From Amycolatopsis thermoflava N1165 (lineage in GTDB: Bacteria; Actinomycetota; Actinomycetes; Mycobacteriales; Pseudonocardiaceae), in contig NZ_KI421511.1 of NCBI RefSeq assembly GCF_000473265.1, positions 3,943,560 to 4,007,559 of the forward strand: a DNA stretch of 64,000 bases, in the 5' to 3' direction. The position numbers and the translations under genes were made by a program. Under the pieces are notes generated by a model that had not been told where the DNA came from, made no database searches, and saw nothing but the letters and a program-made list of their open reading frames with translations. This document shows positions 35,587-43,512 of the stretch, in pieces. Numbering within the stretch: the stretch's first letter is position 1; every line of letters begins with the position of its first letter.

Positions 35587-36784
35587 TCAAACGGGGAGTT
35601 CGGCAGCGGTCCGTTCACGGTGACGTGCGCGACTCGCGCCGACCGCGGCCGGCGCGATGAGCGCCGCCAGAACCGCTACCAGCACGAACGAAGCGGACAA
35701 CGAGGTCGCCTGTGCGACACCGCCGATCAGCGGCGGACCGGCCAGGAACCCGGTGTAGGCGACAGTGGTGACGAACGCGATCTCACGCTCCCCGCCGCTG
35801 CCGTCCGCGCGCTTGCCCGCCTCGCCCGCCAGGCTCAGCGCGACCGGGAACGCGGCGGCCAGCCCCGTGCCGGCCAGCACGAACCCGGCGAAGGCCAATG
35901 CGGCGACCGGGACGAGGGCGGACACCAGCAGGCCGGCCGCGGCGACGACCGCGCCGACCGCGAGGGTCCGGGTGGCGCCGAGGCGGCGCTGCACCCACGC
36001 GCTGCCGAGCCGGGTGACGGCCATGGCGAGCGAGAACGCGGTGAAGGCGAGCGCGGCGGCGCCCTCGCCCGCGCCGTGCTCGGTGACCAGCAGCAACGCG
36101 GACCAGTCCGAGCTGGCGCCTTCGGCCATCGCGGAACACAGCGGCACCACGGCCAGCAGCCACAGCACCGGTCGCCGAGTGGGCGCGGTGGTCGCCGGCC
36201 GGGCAGCCCGTTCGGTGCGCGGCACCGCACGCGGCAAGCCGTGGTGGACGACCAGCATCACGAGCGCTGTCACGACGGCGGCGACGAGGAAGTGCCGCTC
36301 GGGTGACCAGTGCTGCGCCGCTGCGAGCCCGGCTGCGGCCGAGGCGACCAGCCCGCCGAAGCTGAAGCCGGCGTGGAAGACCGGCATGATCGCCGTGCCC
36401 GTGCGCCGCTCGACGCTGACGCCGCCGATGTTCATCGCCACGTCGAGCCCGCCGTTGGCGAAGCCGAGGCCGAACAACGCGACCGCGGAGCCACGCCACC
36501 GAGCCGACGAGCCCGGTCAACGACAGCACGACGCAGGACAGCAGCGTCGCGGCGAGCATCACGGCACGCGCGCCGAACCGCTCCGACACGCGGCCGGACA
36601 GCGGGGCCGCCAGCAGGAGCCCCGCTGTGCCGCCGAGCAGCGCCAGCCCCAGTTCGCCCGGACTGGCTCCGACCTGCTCGGCGAGCGCGGGCACGCGCGG
36701 CGCCCAGGACCCGTAAACCGCGCCGTTGAGCGCGAAGACGACGAACACCGCTACCCGATCATTGACCCCAATCACCCGTCCCAC
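35587..36784 (-). pseudogene. MFS transporter (YbjJ-like) with a frameshift
   Basis: A major facilitator split between two frames. The first 98 codons (from the GTG at 36784: DRVAVFVVFALNGAVYGSWAPRVPAL..., ending LTGLVGSVAW) continue, after a single extra base at about 36490, in another frame as SAVALFGLGFANGGLDVAMNIGG to the stop at 35587. Removing one base restores a 398-residue protein with about 12 helices and the family motif SGRVSERFGAR between helices 2 and 3. It is either a recent inactivation or a sequencing error. Divergent to it is a LacI-family regulator with an operator in the shared promoter, so the intact gene was probably sugar- or metabolite-inducible. Confidence 0.82.
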
Positions 36785-36790
36785 AATGAC

Positions 36791-36802
36791 TTAAGCGCTT
36801 CA
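36791..36802. promoter_or_regulatory. LacI-family operator
   Basis: TTAAGCGCTTCA, a palindrome around AAGCGCTT with a central CG as usual for LacI/GalR sites. On the minus strand it lies between TTGACG (36811-36806) and CATTGT (about 36788-36783), a plausible -35/-10 pair for the MFS gene, so binding would repress it. Confidence 0.65.
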
Positions 36803-36829
36803 GAACGTCAACCCGGCGGGCGATCGGTC

Positions 36830-36835
36830 TAGACT
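36830..36835 (+). promoter_or_regulatory. -10 box of a leaderless lacI-type gene
   Basis: TAGACT ends six bases before the ATG at 36842 and no Shine-Dalgarno is present, the usual layout of a leaderless actinobacterial mRNA. Confidence 0.5.
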
Positions 36836-36841
36836 GCGGCG

Positions 36842-37915
36842 ATGACCGGTACCCGTCGGCGCCGCCCGACGCTCGACGACGTCGCCGAAGCGGTGGGCGT
36901 CTCACGGGCGACGGTGTCCAACGCGTACAACCGCCCGGACCAGCTGTCGGCCGACCTGCGTGAGGAAGTGCTGCGCGCGGCGAAGCGGCTCGGCTACGCG
37001 GGCCCCAACCCGACCGCCCGCAGCCTCGCCACCCAGCGGTCGGGCGCGATCGCCTTCATGCTCGACACCGGGTTGTCGGCGGCGTTCTCCGATCCGGCGT
37101 TGTCGATCACGCTGGACGCGCTCGCGAGCCGGGTCGATCCGGAAGGGCACGCGCTGCTCCTCCTGCCGGGCGGGCACGACGGCGGGCCACGCGCGGACCG
37201 GGTGCTGGCGGCGCAGGCCGACCTCGCGGTCGCCTACTCGCTGGCGGACAACGCGCCGGCGCTGCGGGCGGTGAAGCAGCGTGGGCTGCCGCTGGTGGTG
37301 ATCGACCAGCCGGTCGTGCCCGGGTCGGCGCGGGTGTCGACGGACGACCGCGGCGGTGCGGCGGCCGCGGCCCGGCATCTGCTGGAACTGGGCCACCGGC
37401 GGTTCGCGATCCTGTCCGCGCAGTGCCTGTCCGAACCGCGCGGGGGTCCGTTGAGCGCGACGGAGGCGGCGCGGAGCCGGTTCCTGGACAACCGGGAGCG
37501 GCTCGCCGGCTACCTGGAGACCTTGGGGGCGGCCGGGATCGATCCGGACGCGGTGCCGATCTGGGAGGTGTCGGGGCTGTCGCGGGAGGCGGCGATGCCC
37601 GGCGCGGCGGCGTTGCTGGACCGGGAGCCGACCGCGCTGCTGTGCATGTCGGACGAACTGGCCCTCGCGGCGCTCGCCGTTGCCCGGCAACGCGGTCTCC
37701 GGGTGCCGGCGGACCTGTCGATCGTCGGGTTCGACGACACGCCGCCGGCGGCGTGCTCGGATCCACCGTTGACGACTGTGCGGCAGGACCTCGTGCGCAA
37801 GGGGCAGCTGGCCGGAGAACTGGCGCTGCGCCTGCTCTCCGGGCAGCGCGCGCCGAAGGCGACCACATTGGACGTCGAGCTGGTGGTGCGGGGTTCCACG
37901 GGTCCTGCCAAATAG
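36842..37915 (+). CDS. LacI-family transcriptional regulator
   Basis: A 357-residue repressor. The N-terminal HTH is TLDDVAEAVGVSRATVSNAYN (about residues 10-30) with the hinge YAGPNPTARSLATQRSGAIAF. The periplasmic-binding-protein-like sensor domain (about 60-350) includes GLPLVVIDQPV, ARHLLELGHRRFAIL and LSIVGFDDTPPAACSDPPLTTVRQD, all family hallmarks. It probably represses the divergent MFS gene and itself from the AAGCGCTT operator. The effector is unknown. Confidence 0.93.
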   Translation: MTGTRRRRPTLDDVAEAVGVSRATVSNAYNRPDQLSADLREEVLRAAKRLGYAGPNPTARSLATQRSGAIAFMLDTGLSAAFSDPALSITLDALASRVDPEGHALLLLPGGHDGGPRADRVLAAQADLAVAYSLADNAPALRAVKQRGLPLVVIDQPVVPGSARVSTDDRGGAAAAARHLLELGHRRFAILSAQCLSEPRGGPLSATEAARSRFLDNRERLAGYLETLGAAGIDPDAVPIWEVSGLSREAAMPGAAALLDREPTALLCMSDELALAALAVARQRGLRVPADLSIVGFDDTPPAACSDPPLTTVRQDLVRKGQLAGELALRLLSGQRAPKATTLDVELVVRGSTGPAK

Positions 37916-37954
37916 CAGAGGTTTCGCCCGTTCGGCAAGAATCAGTTTGCGCCC

Positions 37955-38011
37955 TGTGGACAAGTGCGTTTCCGAGGCCCCGATCGAGTTAACGGAACCT
38001 ACTTATCCACA
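37955..38011. other. Pair of DnaA-box sequences
   Basis: TGTGGACAA (37955-37963, minus-strand TTGTCCACA) and TTATCCACA (38003-38011) lie 57 bp end to end in opposite orientations in the 191-bp gap before the I36 gene. The second sits inside an inverted repeat CTACTT...AAGTAG (37999-38018). Confidence 0.45.
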
Positions 38012-38106
38012 GAAGTAGAAATCCCTGCTGACAACCCTTCTCCCACCGGCCATTGTGGAGTCCGGAACCGCGCACCGCGGAGACCGACTCACAGGGGAGA
38101 TGAGAA

Positions 38107-38487
38107 ATGTTCGCGAATTTTCGCGCGTACCTGCCGAAGGCGCTCGTGCTGGCCGCGCTGGGACTGCTGACCACGGGCGGCATCGCCGAGGCGGAGACCG
38201 CGCCGCCGGCCGGGTATGGCTGCGAGCAAGGCGAGTTCTGCGCGTGGTCCGAGGAGTTCTACGGCGGGTCGGTGCAGTTCCTCGACCTTCGCACCGCCAA
38301 TCCCGGGGAATGCATTCCGCTCAGTGGTGACGCGCGGTCGTTCGTGAACCGGCTGGACCGCGACGTGACGGTGTACCAAGGCGAGGACTGCTCCACGGAA
38401 GGCGACTTCACCACGTACCCGGGTGGCGGGACGTTCGTGCCGCACGCGCCGTTCGTCGTGCGGGCCATCCAGATCTGGGACTACTAG
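38107..38487 (+). CDS. Secreted peptidase inhibitor family I36-like protein
   Basis: A 126-residue exported protein. A signal peptide covers about residues 1-29 (YLPKALVLAALGLLTTGGIAEA, cleavage near EAEA-ET). The mature part has the I36/beta-gamma-crystallin-like pattern GYGCEQGEFCAWSEEFYGGSV, then RSFVNRLDRDVTVYQGEDC. Four cysteines are present, enough for two disulfides. I36 proteins such as SMPI inhibit metalloproteinases; many actinobacterial members are of unknown target. The ATG follows GGGGAGATGAGAA. Monocistronic. Confidence 0.85.
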   Translation: MFANFRAYLPKALVLAALGLLTTGGIAEAETAPPAGYGCEQGEFCAWSEEFYGGSVQFLDLRTANPGECIPLSGDARSFVNRLDRDVTVYQGEDCSTEGDFTTYPGGGTFVPHAPFVVRAIQIWDY

Positions 38488-38796
38488 GCGGAGTCGCCGC
38501 AGACGAGATCGCCGTTCGCCCGCTCCTGGGGACGTGAGTCCGGGCTGGCGGCGGTCCGGGATCCGCTCCCCGCGGTTCCCGCCCGCGGGCGCGTCGCGGG
38601 CACACGGCGCGCCCGCGGGTCACCGCTGAAGGTTCTCGGTCGGTGGGGCCAAGGGCAGAGGTGCACCCGGTGGTTCGCGCTCTCGCCCCGGCGAGCGCGG
38701 CACTGAAGATCGCCCGCAGCGCGTCCTTGGCGTAGCGCGCTGCGTGCCGAGAGCGACAGGTGCTGCGTCGATGCCCTGCTCGCGGGGCGAACCTGT
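38488..38796. other. Gene-free convergent intergenic region
   Basis: About 310 bp between the I36 gene and the convergent glycosidase. It holds GC-rich short palindromes (CGCCCGCGGGCG near 38580) but no clear terminator and no supported gene. Confidence 0.45.
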
Positions 38797-40614
38797 TCAG
38801 CTGCGCTCCCGGTACGGGTTCAGCTCCTCCGGGGGCACGGCCGCCGCGGGCCGGGTGAGGATGGCCCGGACGCGGGCCGGATCGAGCTTGGGCACGCGTT
38901 CGGCGGTGAGCAGGCCGTTGCGTTCCTGCTCGGTGTCGGTCAGCTGGGTGTAGCAGAAGCCGGCGAGTTCCGGCGACGAGAGGACCGCGGTGACGAGCTG
39001 GTCCAGCCGGACGGCCAGCTCCTCGTCGTCGGTCACAGTCGAGTAGCCGAACCACTTCTCGTCCTCGGCGGGAACGTGGGAGAGGCCGCCGAACTCGGTC
39101 AGCATGACGGGGCGGTCCGAAGCGGTGCCGTCGAGCAGGAGGCGGCGCCCACCGGGACGGCCGTCGGACAGGGTGTGGCGCAACGCGGCACCGTACCGTG
39201 TGGACAGTGCTTCACCGGTCGGCGCGTAGTCGTGCACGCCGATGATGTCGGCTTCCGCGATCTCCCAGCCGTCGTTGCCGATGACAGGCCGGGTGGGGTC
39301 GATGCTCTTGGTGAGGTGGTAGATCGAGCGCACGAAGTGGGTTTGCTCGGGTGCCGTGGCGATGTCGGGAACGCCCCAGCTCTCGTTGACCGGCACCCAC
39401 GTCACGATGCAGGGGTGGCTGCGGTCCCGGCGCAGGATCTCCAGCCACTCCCGGGTGAGCCGCTCGACGGCTTCGGGCGCGAACTCGTAGGCATTCGCGG
39501 TCTCGCCCCAGACGAGCAGGCCGAGCTTGTCGCACCAGAAGAGGAATCGTGGATCCTCGGCCTTCTGGTGCACGCGGACGCCGGTGAAGCCGAGTTCCTT
39601 GATGAGCTCGACCTCCCGCCGGAGTGCGACCGAGTCCGGCGCGGCGAGGTGCGACTGCGGCCAGTAGCCCTGTTCGAGGACCATTCGCGGGTAGTAAGGG
39701 AGGTGGTTGAGGAGGAAGCGACCGTCGGCCACGCCGACCTCGCGCAGACCGAGGTAGCTGCTCACCGCGTCGGACGGCACTTCCGCGCCGTGCAGTTCGA
39801 TCGACGCATCGACCAACACCGGGTTCTCCGGTGACCACAGCAGCCGGGACCGGTCCTGTCCGTGCCGCAGCGCGGGCACGGTGATGTCGAACCGGAACCG
39901 CCGCCGGTCGACGCGCACGGACTGCTCGGCCAGCACCTCGTCCCCGTGCCGCAGAACCACGCGGATCGTCACAGCTTCGCGCGGCGCCGCGGAAAGCTCG
40001 CCCTCGCAGGAGACCGACGCACGGGTGAGCTCGGGAGTCCAGTGCAGTTCGCGAAGGTGGAGCGCCGGGACGACCTCCGCCCACACCGGCTGCCAGATTC
40101 CCGTGGTGCGGTGGTACCAGATGTCGTGCGGCTCCGGGTGCCAGTCCTGCTTGCCCCTGGGCTGGGTGCCCTCGTCCGGGCGGTCTTCCGCCCGCAGGAC
40201 GATCACCTGCGGACCGTCCGACCGCAGAGCCGCGGTGATGTCGAAGGAGAACGGCGTCTGCCCGCCTTCGTGGCTGCCGAGGTGGATCCCGTTGATCCAC
40301 ACCGAGGCCGCGTAGTCCACGGCGGCGAAATGCAGGACGAGGCGGTGGCCGTCGGGGATCGGCGGGGCGTCGAACTCACGGCGGTACCAGACCACCGTGT
40401 GCGGTTCGGTCGCGTGCACGCCGGAGAGTTGCGACTCGGGCGGATACGGGACGGTGATCGTCCGGTCGAACGGCTCGGTGGCGGTGAACCAGTGGTCGGC
40501 GAGGCCGCGATCGTCGTCGTCGAAGGCGAAGCCCCAGGCACCGTCCAGGTCGAACCACTCGGACCGGACGAGTTGTGGTCGTGGGCAGAGTCGGTCCGGG
40601 TCGGCGGCGATCAT
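38797..40614 (-). CDS. Glycoside hydrolase family 2 protein (beta-galactosidase/glucuronidase-like)
   Basis: A 605-residue GH2 enzyme with the usual order. The sugar-binding jelly-roll domain (about 20-180) contains VVWYRREFDAPP and VWINGIHLGSHEGGQTPFSFD. An immunoglobulin-like domain (about 185-290) is followed by a TIM barrel (about 290-600). The acid/base is Glu411 in VNESWG and the nucleophile Glu507 in MLTEFGG. It hydrolyses beta-glycosides; without a signal peptide it acts on imported sugars. Start MIAADPDRL at 40614; an ATG at 40650 is possible. It could belong to the regulon of the nearby LacI protein, but no AAGCGCTT site precedes it. Confidence 0.92.
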   Translation of the reverse strand: MIAADPDRLCPRPQLVRSEWFDLDGAWGFAFDDDDRGLADHWFTATEPFDRTITVPYPPESQLSGVHATEPHTVVWYRREFDAPPIPDGHRLVLHFAAVDYAASVWINGIHLGSHEGGQTPFSFDITAALRSDGPQVIVLRAEDRPDEGTQPRGKQDWHPEPHDIWYHRTTGIWQPVWAEVVPALHLRELHWTPELTRASVSCEGELSAAPREAVTIRVVLRHGDEVLAEQSVRVDRRRFRFDITVPALRHGQDRSRLLWSPENPVLVDASIELHGAEVPSDAVSSYLGLREVGVADGRFLLNHLPYYPRMVLEQGYWPQSHLAAPDSVALRREVELIKELGFTGVRVHQKAEDPRFLFWCDKLGLLVWGETANAYEFAPEAVERLTREWLEILRRDRSHPCIVTWVPVNESWGVPDIATAPEQTHFVRSIYHLTKSIDPTRPVIGNDGWEIAEADIIGVHDYAPTGEALSTRYGAALRHTLSDGRPGGRRLLLDGTASDRPVMLTEFGGLSHVPAEDEKWFGYSTVTDDEELAVRLDQLVTAVLSSPELAGFCYTQLTDTEQERNGLLTAERVPKLDPARVRAILTRPAAAVPPEELNPYRERS

Positions 40615-40731
40615 GGCGAAGACCCTACGACAGGAAGGACTGTTGAGCATGGCACGGTGAGCTGCTAACTTCGACGCCGTGACTGCCGGGTCGGCCTTGC
40701 GCCGCGCACAGACAGGACTCCCGGCCGGGCC

Positions 40732-40810
40732 GTGATCACTCGGCGGGCCCGTGGCCCGCCACCTCCTGCGCTCTCCCCTTCTCTGGGACGACGCGAAAGG
40801 AGGTGATCAC
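40732..40810 (+). promoter_or_regulatory. Structured leader with anti-Shine-Dalgarno of the S1-domain gene
   Basis: GAAAGGAGGTGATCAC (40795-40810) directly before the ATG is fully complementary to the 3' end of 16S rRNA. CACCTCCT (40760-40767) can pair perfectly with AGGAGGTG (40798-40805), hiding it. A competing stem GGCGGGCC/GGCCCGCC (40742-40760) abuts the anti-SD, and the self-complementary GTGATCAC occurs at both 40732-40739 and 40803-40810. These are the ingredients of a translational switch. Confidence 0.55.
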
Positions 40811-41278
40811 ATGTCCCAGTACCAGGTCTCGCAGGCCGTGTGGCGCGATTTCCTCGCCCAGCACGCGGACGGCGGAGTCATCGCCGCGACCGTGACGCGG
40901 GTGCTTCCGTTCGGCGCGTTGGTCGAACTGCCGCCGGGCGTTCCTGGGCTGCTGTCCAGGCCCGCCTGGACTGCGGAAGCGGAAGCCGGTGAACGGGTCG
41001 AGGTCCGCATCGCGAGCCTCGACGTCGAGAACCGTCGCGTGAGCGTGGTTCCTGCGTGTTTGACACGGTGTGACCGAAAGGGTGCGGGGGCAGAATGGCG
41101 CTGCCCCCGCACCTCCCGCAGCCTAGCGACGCGCCTCGACGTGGCCCAGCACTCGGGCAGTCCCGTCACGGCCGGGCGAGCCCCCGCGGCTGTCGGGGAC
41201 ATCACTGGGGAGTCGGCCTGTGCGAACGTGACCCGCCCCGACGTGGTGCGGGGCATCTACCGCAAGCAGTCGCGTTGA
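40811..41278 (+). CDS. S1-domain RNA-binding protein
   Basis: A 155-residue protein. Residues about 20-80 form an S1/OB domain: GGVIAATVTRVLPFGALVELPPGVPGLLSRPAW and GERVEVRIASLDVENRRVSVVP, matching the G-V-x-FGA-V-x-GL pattern of S1 repeats. The remaining 75 residues (from about ACLTRCDRKG) have no recognisable domain and may be a drifted or extended tail, since another frame would stop just after VVPA. The start is fixed by one of the strongest possible ribosome-binding sites. It may bind RNA or the ribosome; autoregulation through its structured leader is an attractive inference. Confidence 0.78.
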   Translation: MSQYQVSQAVWRDFLAQHADGGVIAATVTRVLPFGALVELPPGVPGLLSRPAWTAEAEAGERVEVRIASLDVENRRVSVVPACLTRCDRKGAGAEWRCPRTSRSLATRLDVAQHSGSPVTAGRAPAAVGDITGESACANVTRPDVVRGIYRKQSR

Positions 41279-41391
41279 GGCCCACCTGGCGCCTCGAGCC
41301 GAGCGGCTCAAGCGTCAGTTTTGGGCAGCTCAACGCCCACTGGCCGAGTCAGCGGCTCAATCAGGTGTCGATCGCCGTACGCCAGCCGCAC

Positions 41392-41904
41392 TCAGACGTG
41401 GGCTCGCCGACCGTCGGTCTCGAGGCCGGGCCGGGCTTCAGCGGGGCGGCCGTATGCGCGGCCGTCGTTGCTGCGCTGGAGGAGCCCTGCGTCGACGAGG
41501 TAGCGGCGGAGCGCGGCATGGTCCTCGTAGATCGCGGCGAGCTTCGCGCGGACCTCCGGCTCGGTGTAGACCCGGCCAGGCTCGAACTGCTCGGCGAGCT
41601 TCACGAGCAGGGCCTGGCGGAGCTTGCCCGGACGCGGGATCGCGGTGAGCCTGCCGCGGCTGAACAGCGCTTCGAGCGGATCGTTCGCCGGCTTGGCGAG
41701 CGACTCTCGGAACGCTTGCGGCACGGCCCGGTACCGGTCCCCGTCAACGGTGACGATCCCAGCCGAAACGAGGCGCTTCGCGAGTTTCGCGGTGTGCCGA
41801 TCCTCCGCGATCGGTAGCCCGTCAGGCGAAGTGCAGATCCGGGCGAAAAGCATCAGGCGTTCGGGGTCCGCCAGCGCGGAGACCAGCGCTTCCGGTGAGG
41901 CCAT
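41392..41904 (-). CDS. DUF2087 domain protein
   Basis: A 170-residue protein. The N-terminal half resembles an ArsR-like winged helix (MASPEALVSALADPERLMLFARI, then AKLAKRLVSAGIVTVDGDRY). The C-terminal DUF2087 core is RLTAIPRPGKLRQALLVKLAEQFEPGRVYTEPEVRAKLAAIYEDHAALRRYLVDAGLLQRSNDGRAY, typical of this family that often follows an ArsR or GNAT domain. It is probably a DNA-binding transcription factor. The ATG at 41904 was chosen because it begins the HTH-like domain. Confidence 0.83.
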   Translation of the reverse strand: MASPEALVSALADPERLMLFARICTSPDGLPIAEDRHTAKLAKRLVSAGIVTVDGDRYRAVPQAFRESLAKPANDPLEALFSRGRLTAIPRPGKLRQALLVKLAEQFEPGRVYTEPEVRAKLAAIYEDHAALRRYLVDAGLLQRSNDGRAYGRPAEARPGLETDGRRAHV

Positions 41905-42682
41905 GGCCCCGACCGTACCCGCGGCCGACGAACGCGCGAACCAGTTTTCATGATCAGACGCGGACACGCCGCCGGGAAGACCCACCGGGCGCGGCACGCC
42001 GACCGCCAGCGGCGCAGCCACCTAGGGTGCGTGGCCGCAGCGGTCCGCACCGCCACCGGCGAAGCCCACCGCGAATGCCGTCGGGCATGTCGGCCCTGTA
42101 GGCCGAGTCAACCGCGCCGGCGATGTAGCTCTAGCCGCCCGCGCTCACCACATCGACCATGCGGGCCGCGCCAGCCGGGCCAGCCACATCGACCATGTCA
42201 GCTCTGGCCGACCACGCCGACCAGGCCAGCCATGCCGGCCGCGCCGGCCACGTAGCTCCAGCCGGCCGCGCCGGCACGCGGACCAGGCCAGCCCGAGCCA
42301 CCATGCCGGCCACGTTGACCAGGCCAGCCCGAACCAGCCGCACGGAGCCACGCCGGGCATGTCGCTCCAGCCGGCCGCGCCGGGCACGCCAACCAAGCCA
42401 GCCCCAACCAGCCGCACCGAGCCACGCCGGCCATGTCGCTCCAGCCGGCCGCGCCGGGCACGCCAACCAAGCCAGCCCCAACCAGCCGCACCGAGCCGCG
42501 CCGGGCATGTCGCTCCAGCCGGCTGCGCCGGGCATGCCAACCAGGCCAGCCCGAGCCGGCCGCGCCGGCCACGCGGACCAGGCCAGCCCGAGCCAGCCAA
42601 GTCGGCCACGTCGGCCGAGCCGGCCACGTCGGCCGGGTCGGCCACGTCGGCCATGTCGCTCTAGCCCGCTACATCAGCCGCG
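41905..42682. other. Gene-free region downstream of the PP2C gene
   Basis: About 780 bp without a supported gene. From about 42110 onward it consists almost wholly of tandemly repeated GCCGGCC/CCAGCC-rich units (see the repeat entry). The frames that cross it are forced by the repeats. Confidence 0.65.
42130..42668. repeat. Tandem repeat field with exact 74-bp units
   Basis: Near-identical 74-bp units start with ATGTCGCTCCAGCCGG at 42359, 42433 and 42507. Degenerate copies extend left to about 42130 (for example CGTAGCTCCAGCCGG at 42251). Its right end breaks down into 12-bp GCCACGTCGGCC units (42603-42655) that continue into the last codons of the PP2C gene (GCCGACGTGGCC on the minus strand). 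There are no unique spacers, so it is not a CRISPR array. Confidence 0.92.
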
Positions 42683-43435
42683 TCAGGGGGTGGCGCTCGT
42701 CTCGGCCACGTCGGCCACGATGCAGCTGATGTTGTCCGGTCCGCCGCCCGCGTTGGCGAGCTCCACCAGCCTCTGCACGGCCTCCTCCGGGGTCGGCACC
42801 GTCGTCAGCACCTCGGTCAGCTGCTCCGGCGTCGCGACGTCGGAGAGGCCGTCGGAGCAGATGAGGTACCTGTCGCCGGGCCTTGCGTCCACCACGAAGA
42901 GGTCCGGTTCGGGCTCGCCGGCGCCCTGGAGCGCCCTCGTGAGCACCGAACGCTGCGGGTGGCTCATCGCCAGCTCCGGCGAGATCCGGCCCTGGTCCAC
43001 CAGCTCCTGCACCACCGTGTGGTCCCGCGTCACCTGCGTCAGCTCGCCCTCGCGCAGCCGGTACGCCCGCGAATCCCCGACGTGGGCCACCGCGAACGAC
43101 GTGCCGTCCCAGGCCAGCACCGTCAGCGTGGTCCCCATGCCCTGCAGCCGGCTGTCCTCCTCGACCTGGGCCCGCAAGCGGGCACCGGCGTCGGACACGG
43201 CGGCCGCCAGCGCCTCCACGTCGGCCTTCGCGGACTCCGCCTCGAGGCGCTCGTCCAGTGCGGCGATCGCGGCGACCGCGCCCGAACTGGCGACCTCACC
43301 GGCGACGTGACCCCCCATCCCGTCGGCGACGGCGAGCAGACGCGGACTGGTGTAGACCGAGTCCTCGTTCGCTTCGCGTCGCTGCCCGACGTCGGAAGCC
43401 ACGGCGTAGGAAATCGTCAGCGGCCCAGGTTCCAT
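42683..43435 (-). CDS. PP2C-family serine/threonine phosphatase
   Basis: A 250-residue PPM/PP2C phosphatase close to bacterial PstP/Stp. The metal-binding motifs are RREANEDSV, LLAVADGMGGHVAGEVAS, AHVGDSRAYRL, ICSDGLSDV and GGPDNISCIVADV, in order. It dephosphorylates Ser/Thr targets and usually opposes PknA/PknB kinases. There is no membrane segment, unlike PstP, so it is a cytosolic paralogue. Start MEPGPLTISYAVASDVG at 43435. Its final codons (ADVAETSATP) merge into the tandem repeats downstream. Confidence 0.93.
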   Translation of the reverse strand: MEPGPLTISYAVASDVGQRREANEDSVYTSPRLLAVADGMGGHVAGEVASSGAVAAIAALDERLEAESAKADVEALAAAVSDAGARLRAQVEEDSRLQGMGTTLTVLAWDGTSFAVAHVGDSRAYRLREGELTQVTRDHTVVQELVDQGRISPELAMSHPQRSVLTRALQGAGEPEPDLFVVDARPGDRYLICSDGLSDVATPEQLTEVLTTVPTPEEAVQRLVELANAGGGPDNISCIVADVAETSATP

Positions 43436-43500
43436 GAGTGAAGTAAAGCAGCGGCCCGCGAACCGCGGCACAGCCTCACCCCGTCCGGCGCGCCATGCGC

Positions 43501-43506
43501 CACAAT
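43501..43506 (+). promoter_or_regulatory. Possible -10 of the SARP-family gene
   Basis: CACAAT ends six bases before the GTG at 43513 and no Shine-Dalgarno is present, suggesting a leaderless transcript. This argues for the GTG start over the ATG at 43495. Confidence 0.35.
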
Positions 43507-43512
43507 CGCGGG

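Noticed and set aside
38408..39055. Frame of about 215 codons on the minus strand across 38408-39055
   Set aside because: Arg/Ala/Gly-rich with no start signal and overlaps the glycosidase gene end in another frame.
42359..42580. Possible CRISPR array
   Set aside because: Units are contiguous with no unique spacers, longer than CRISPR repeats, and no cas genes are nearby.
42131..43310. Repeat-containing frames (for example one rich in Ala-Gly-His-Pro on the plus strand) across the 74-bp repeats
   Set aside because: 74 is not a multiple of three, so successive units are read in different frames, which is incompatible with a selected repeat protein; part also overlaps the PP2C gene antisense.
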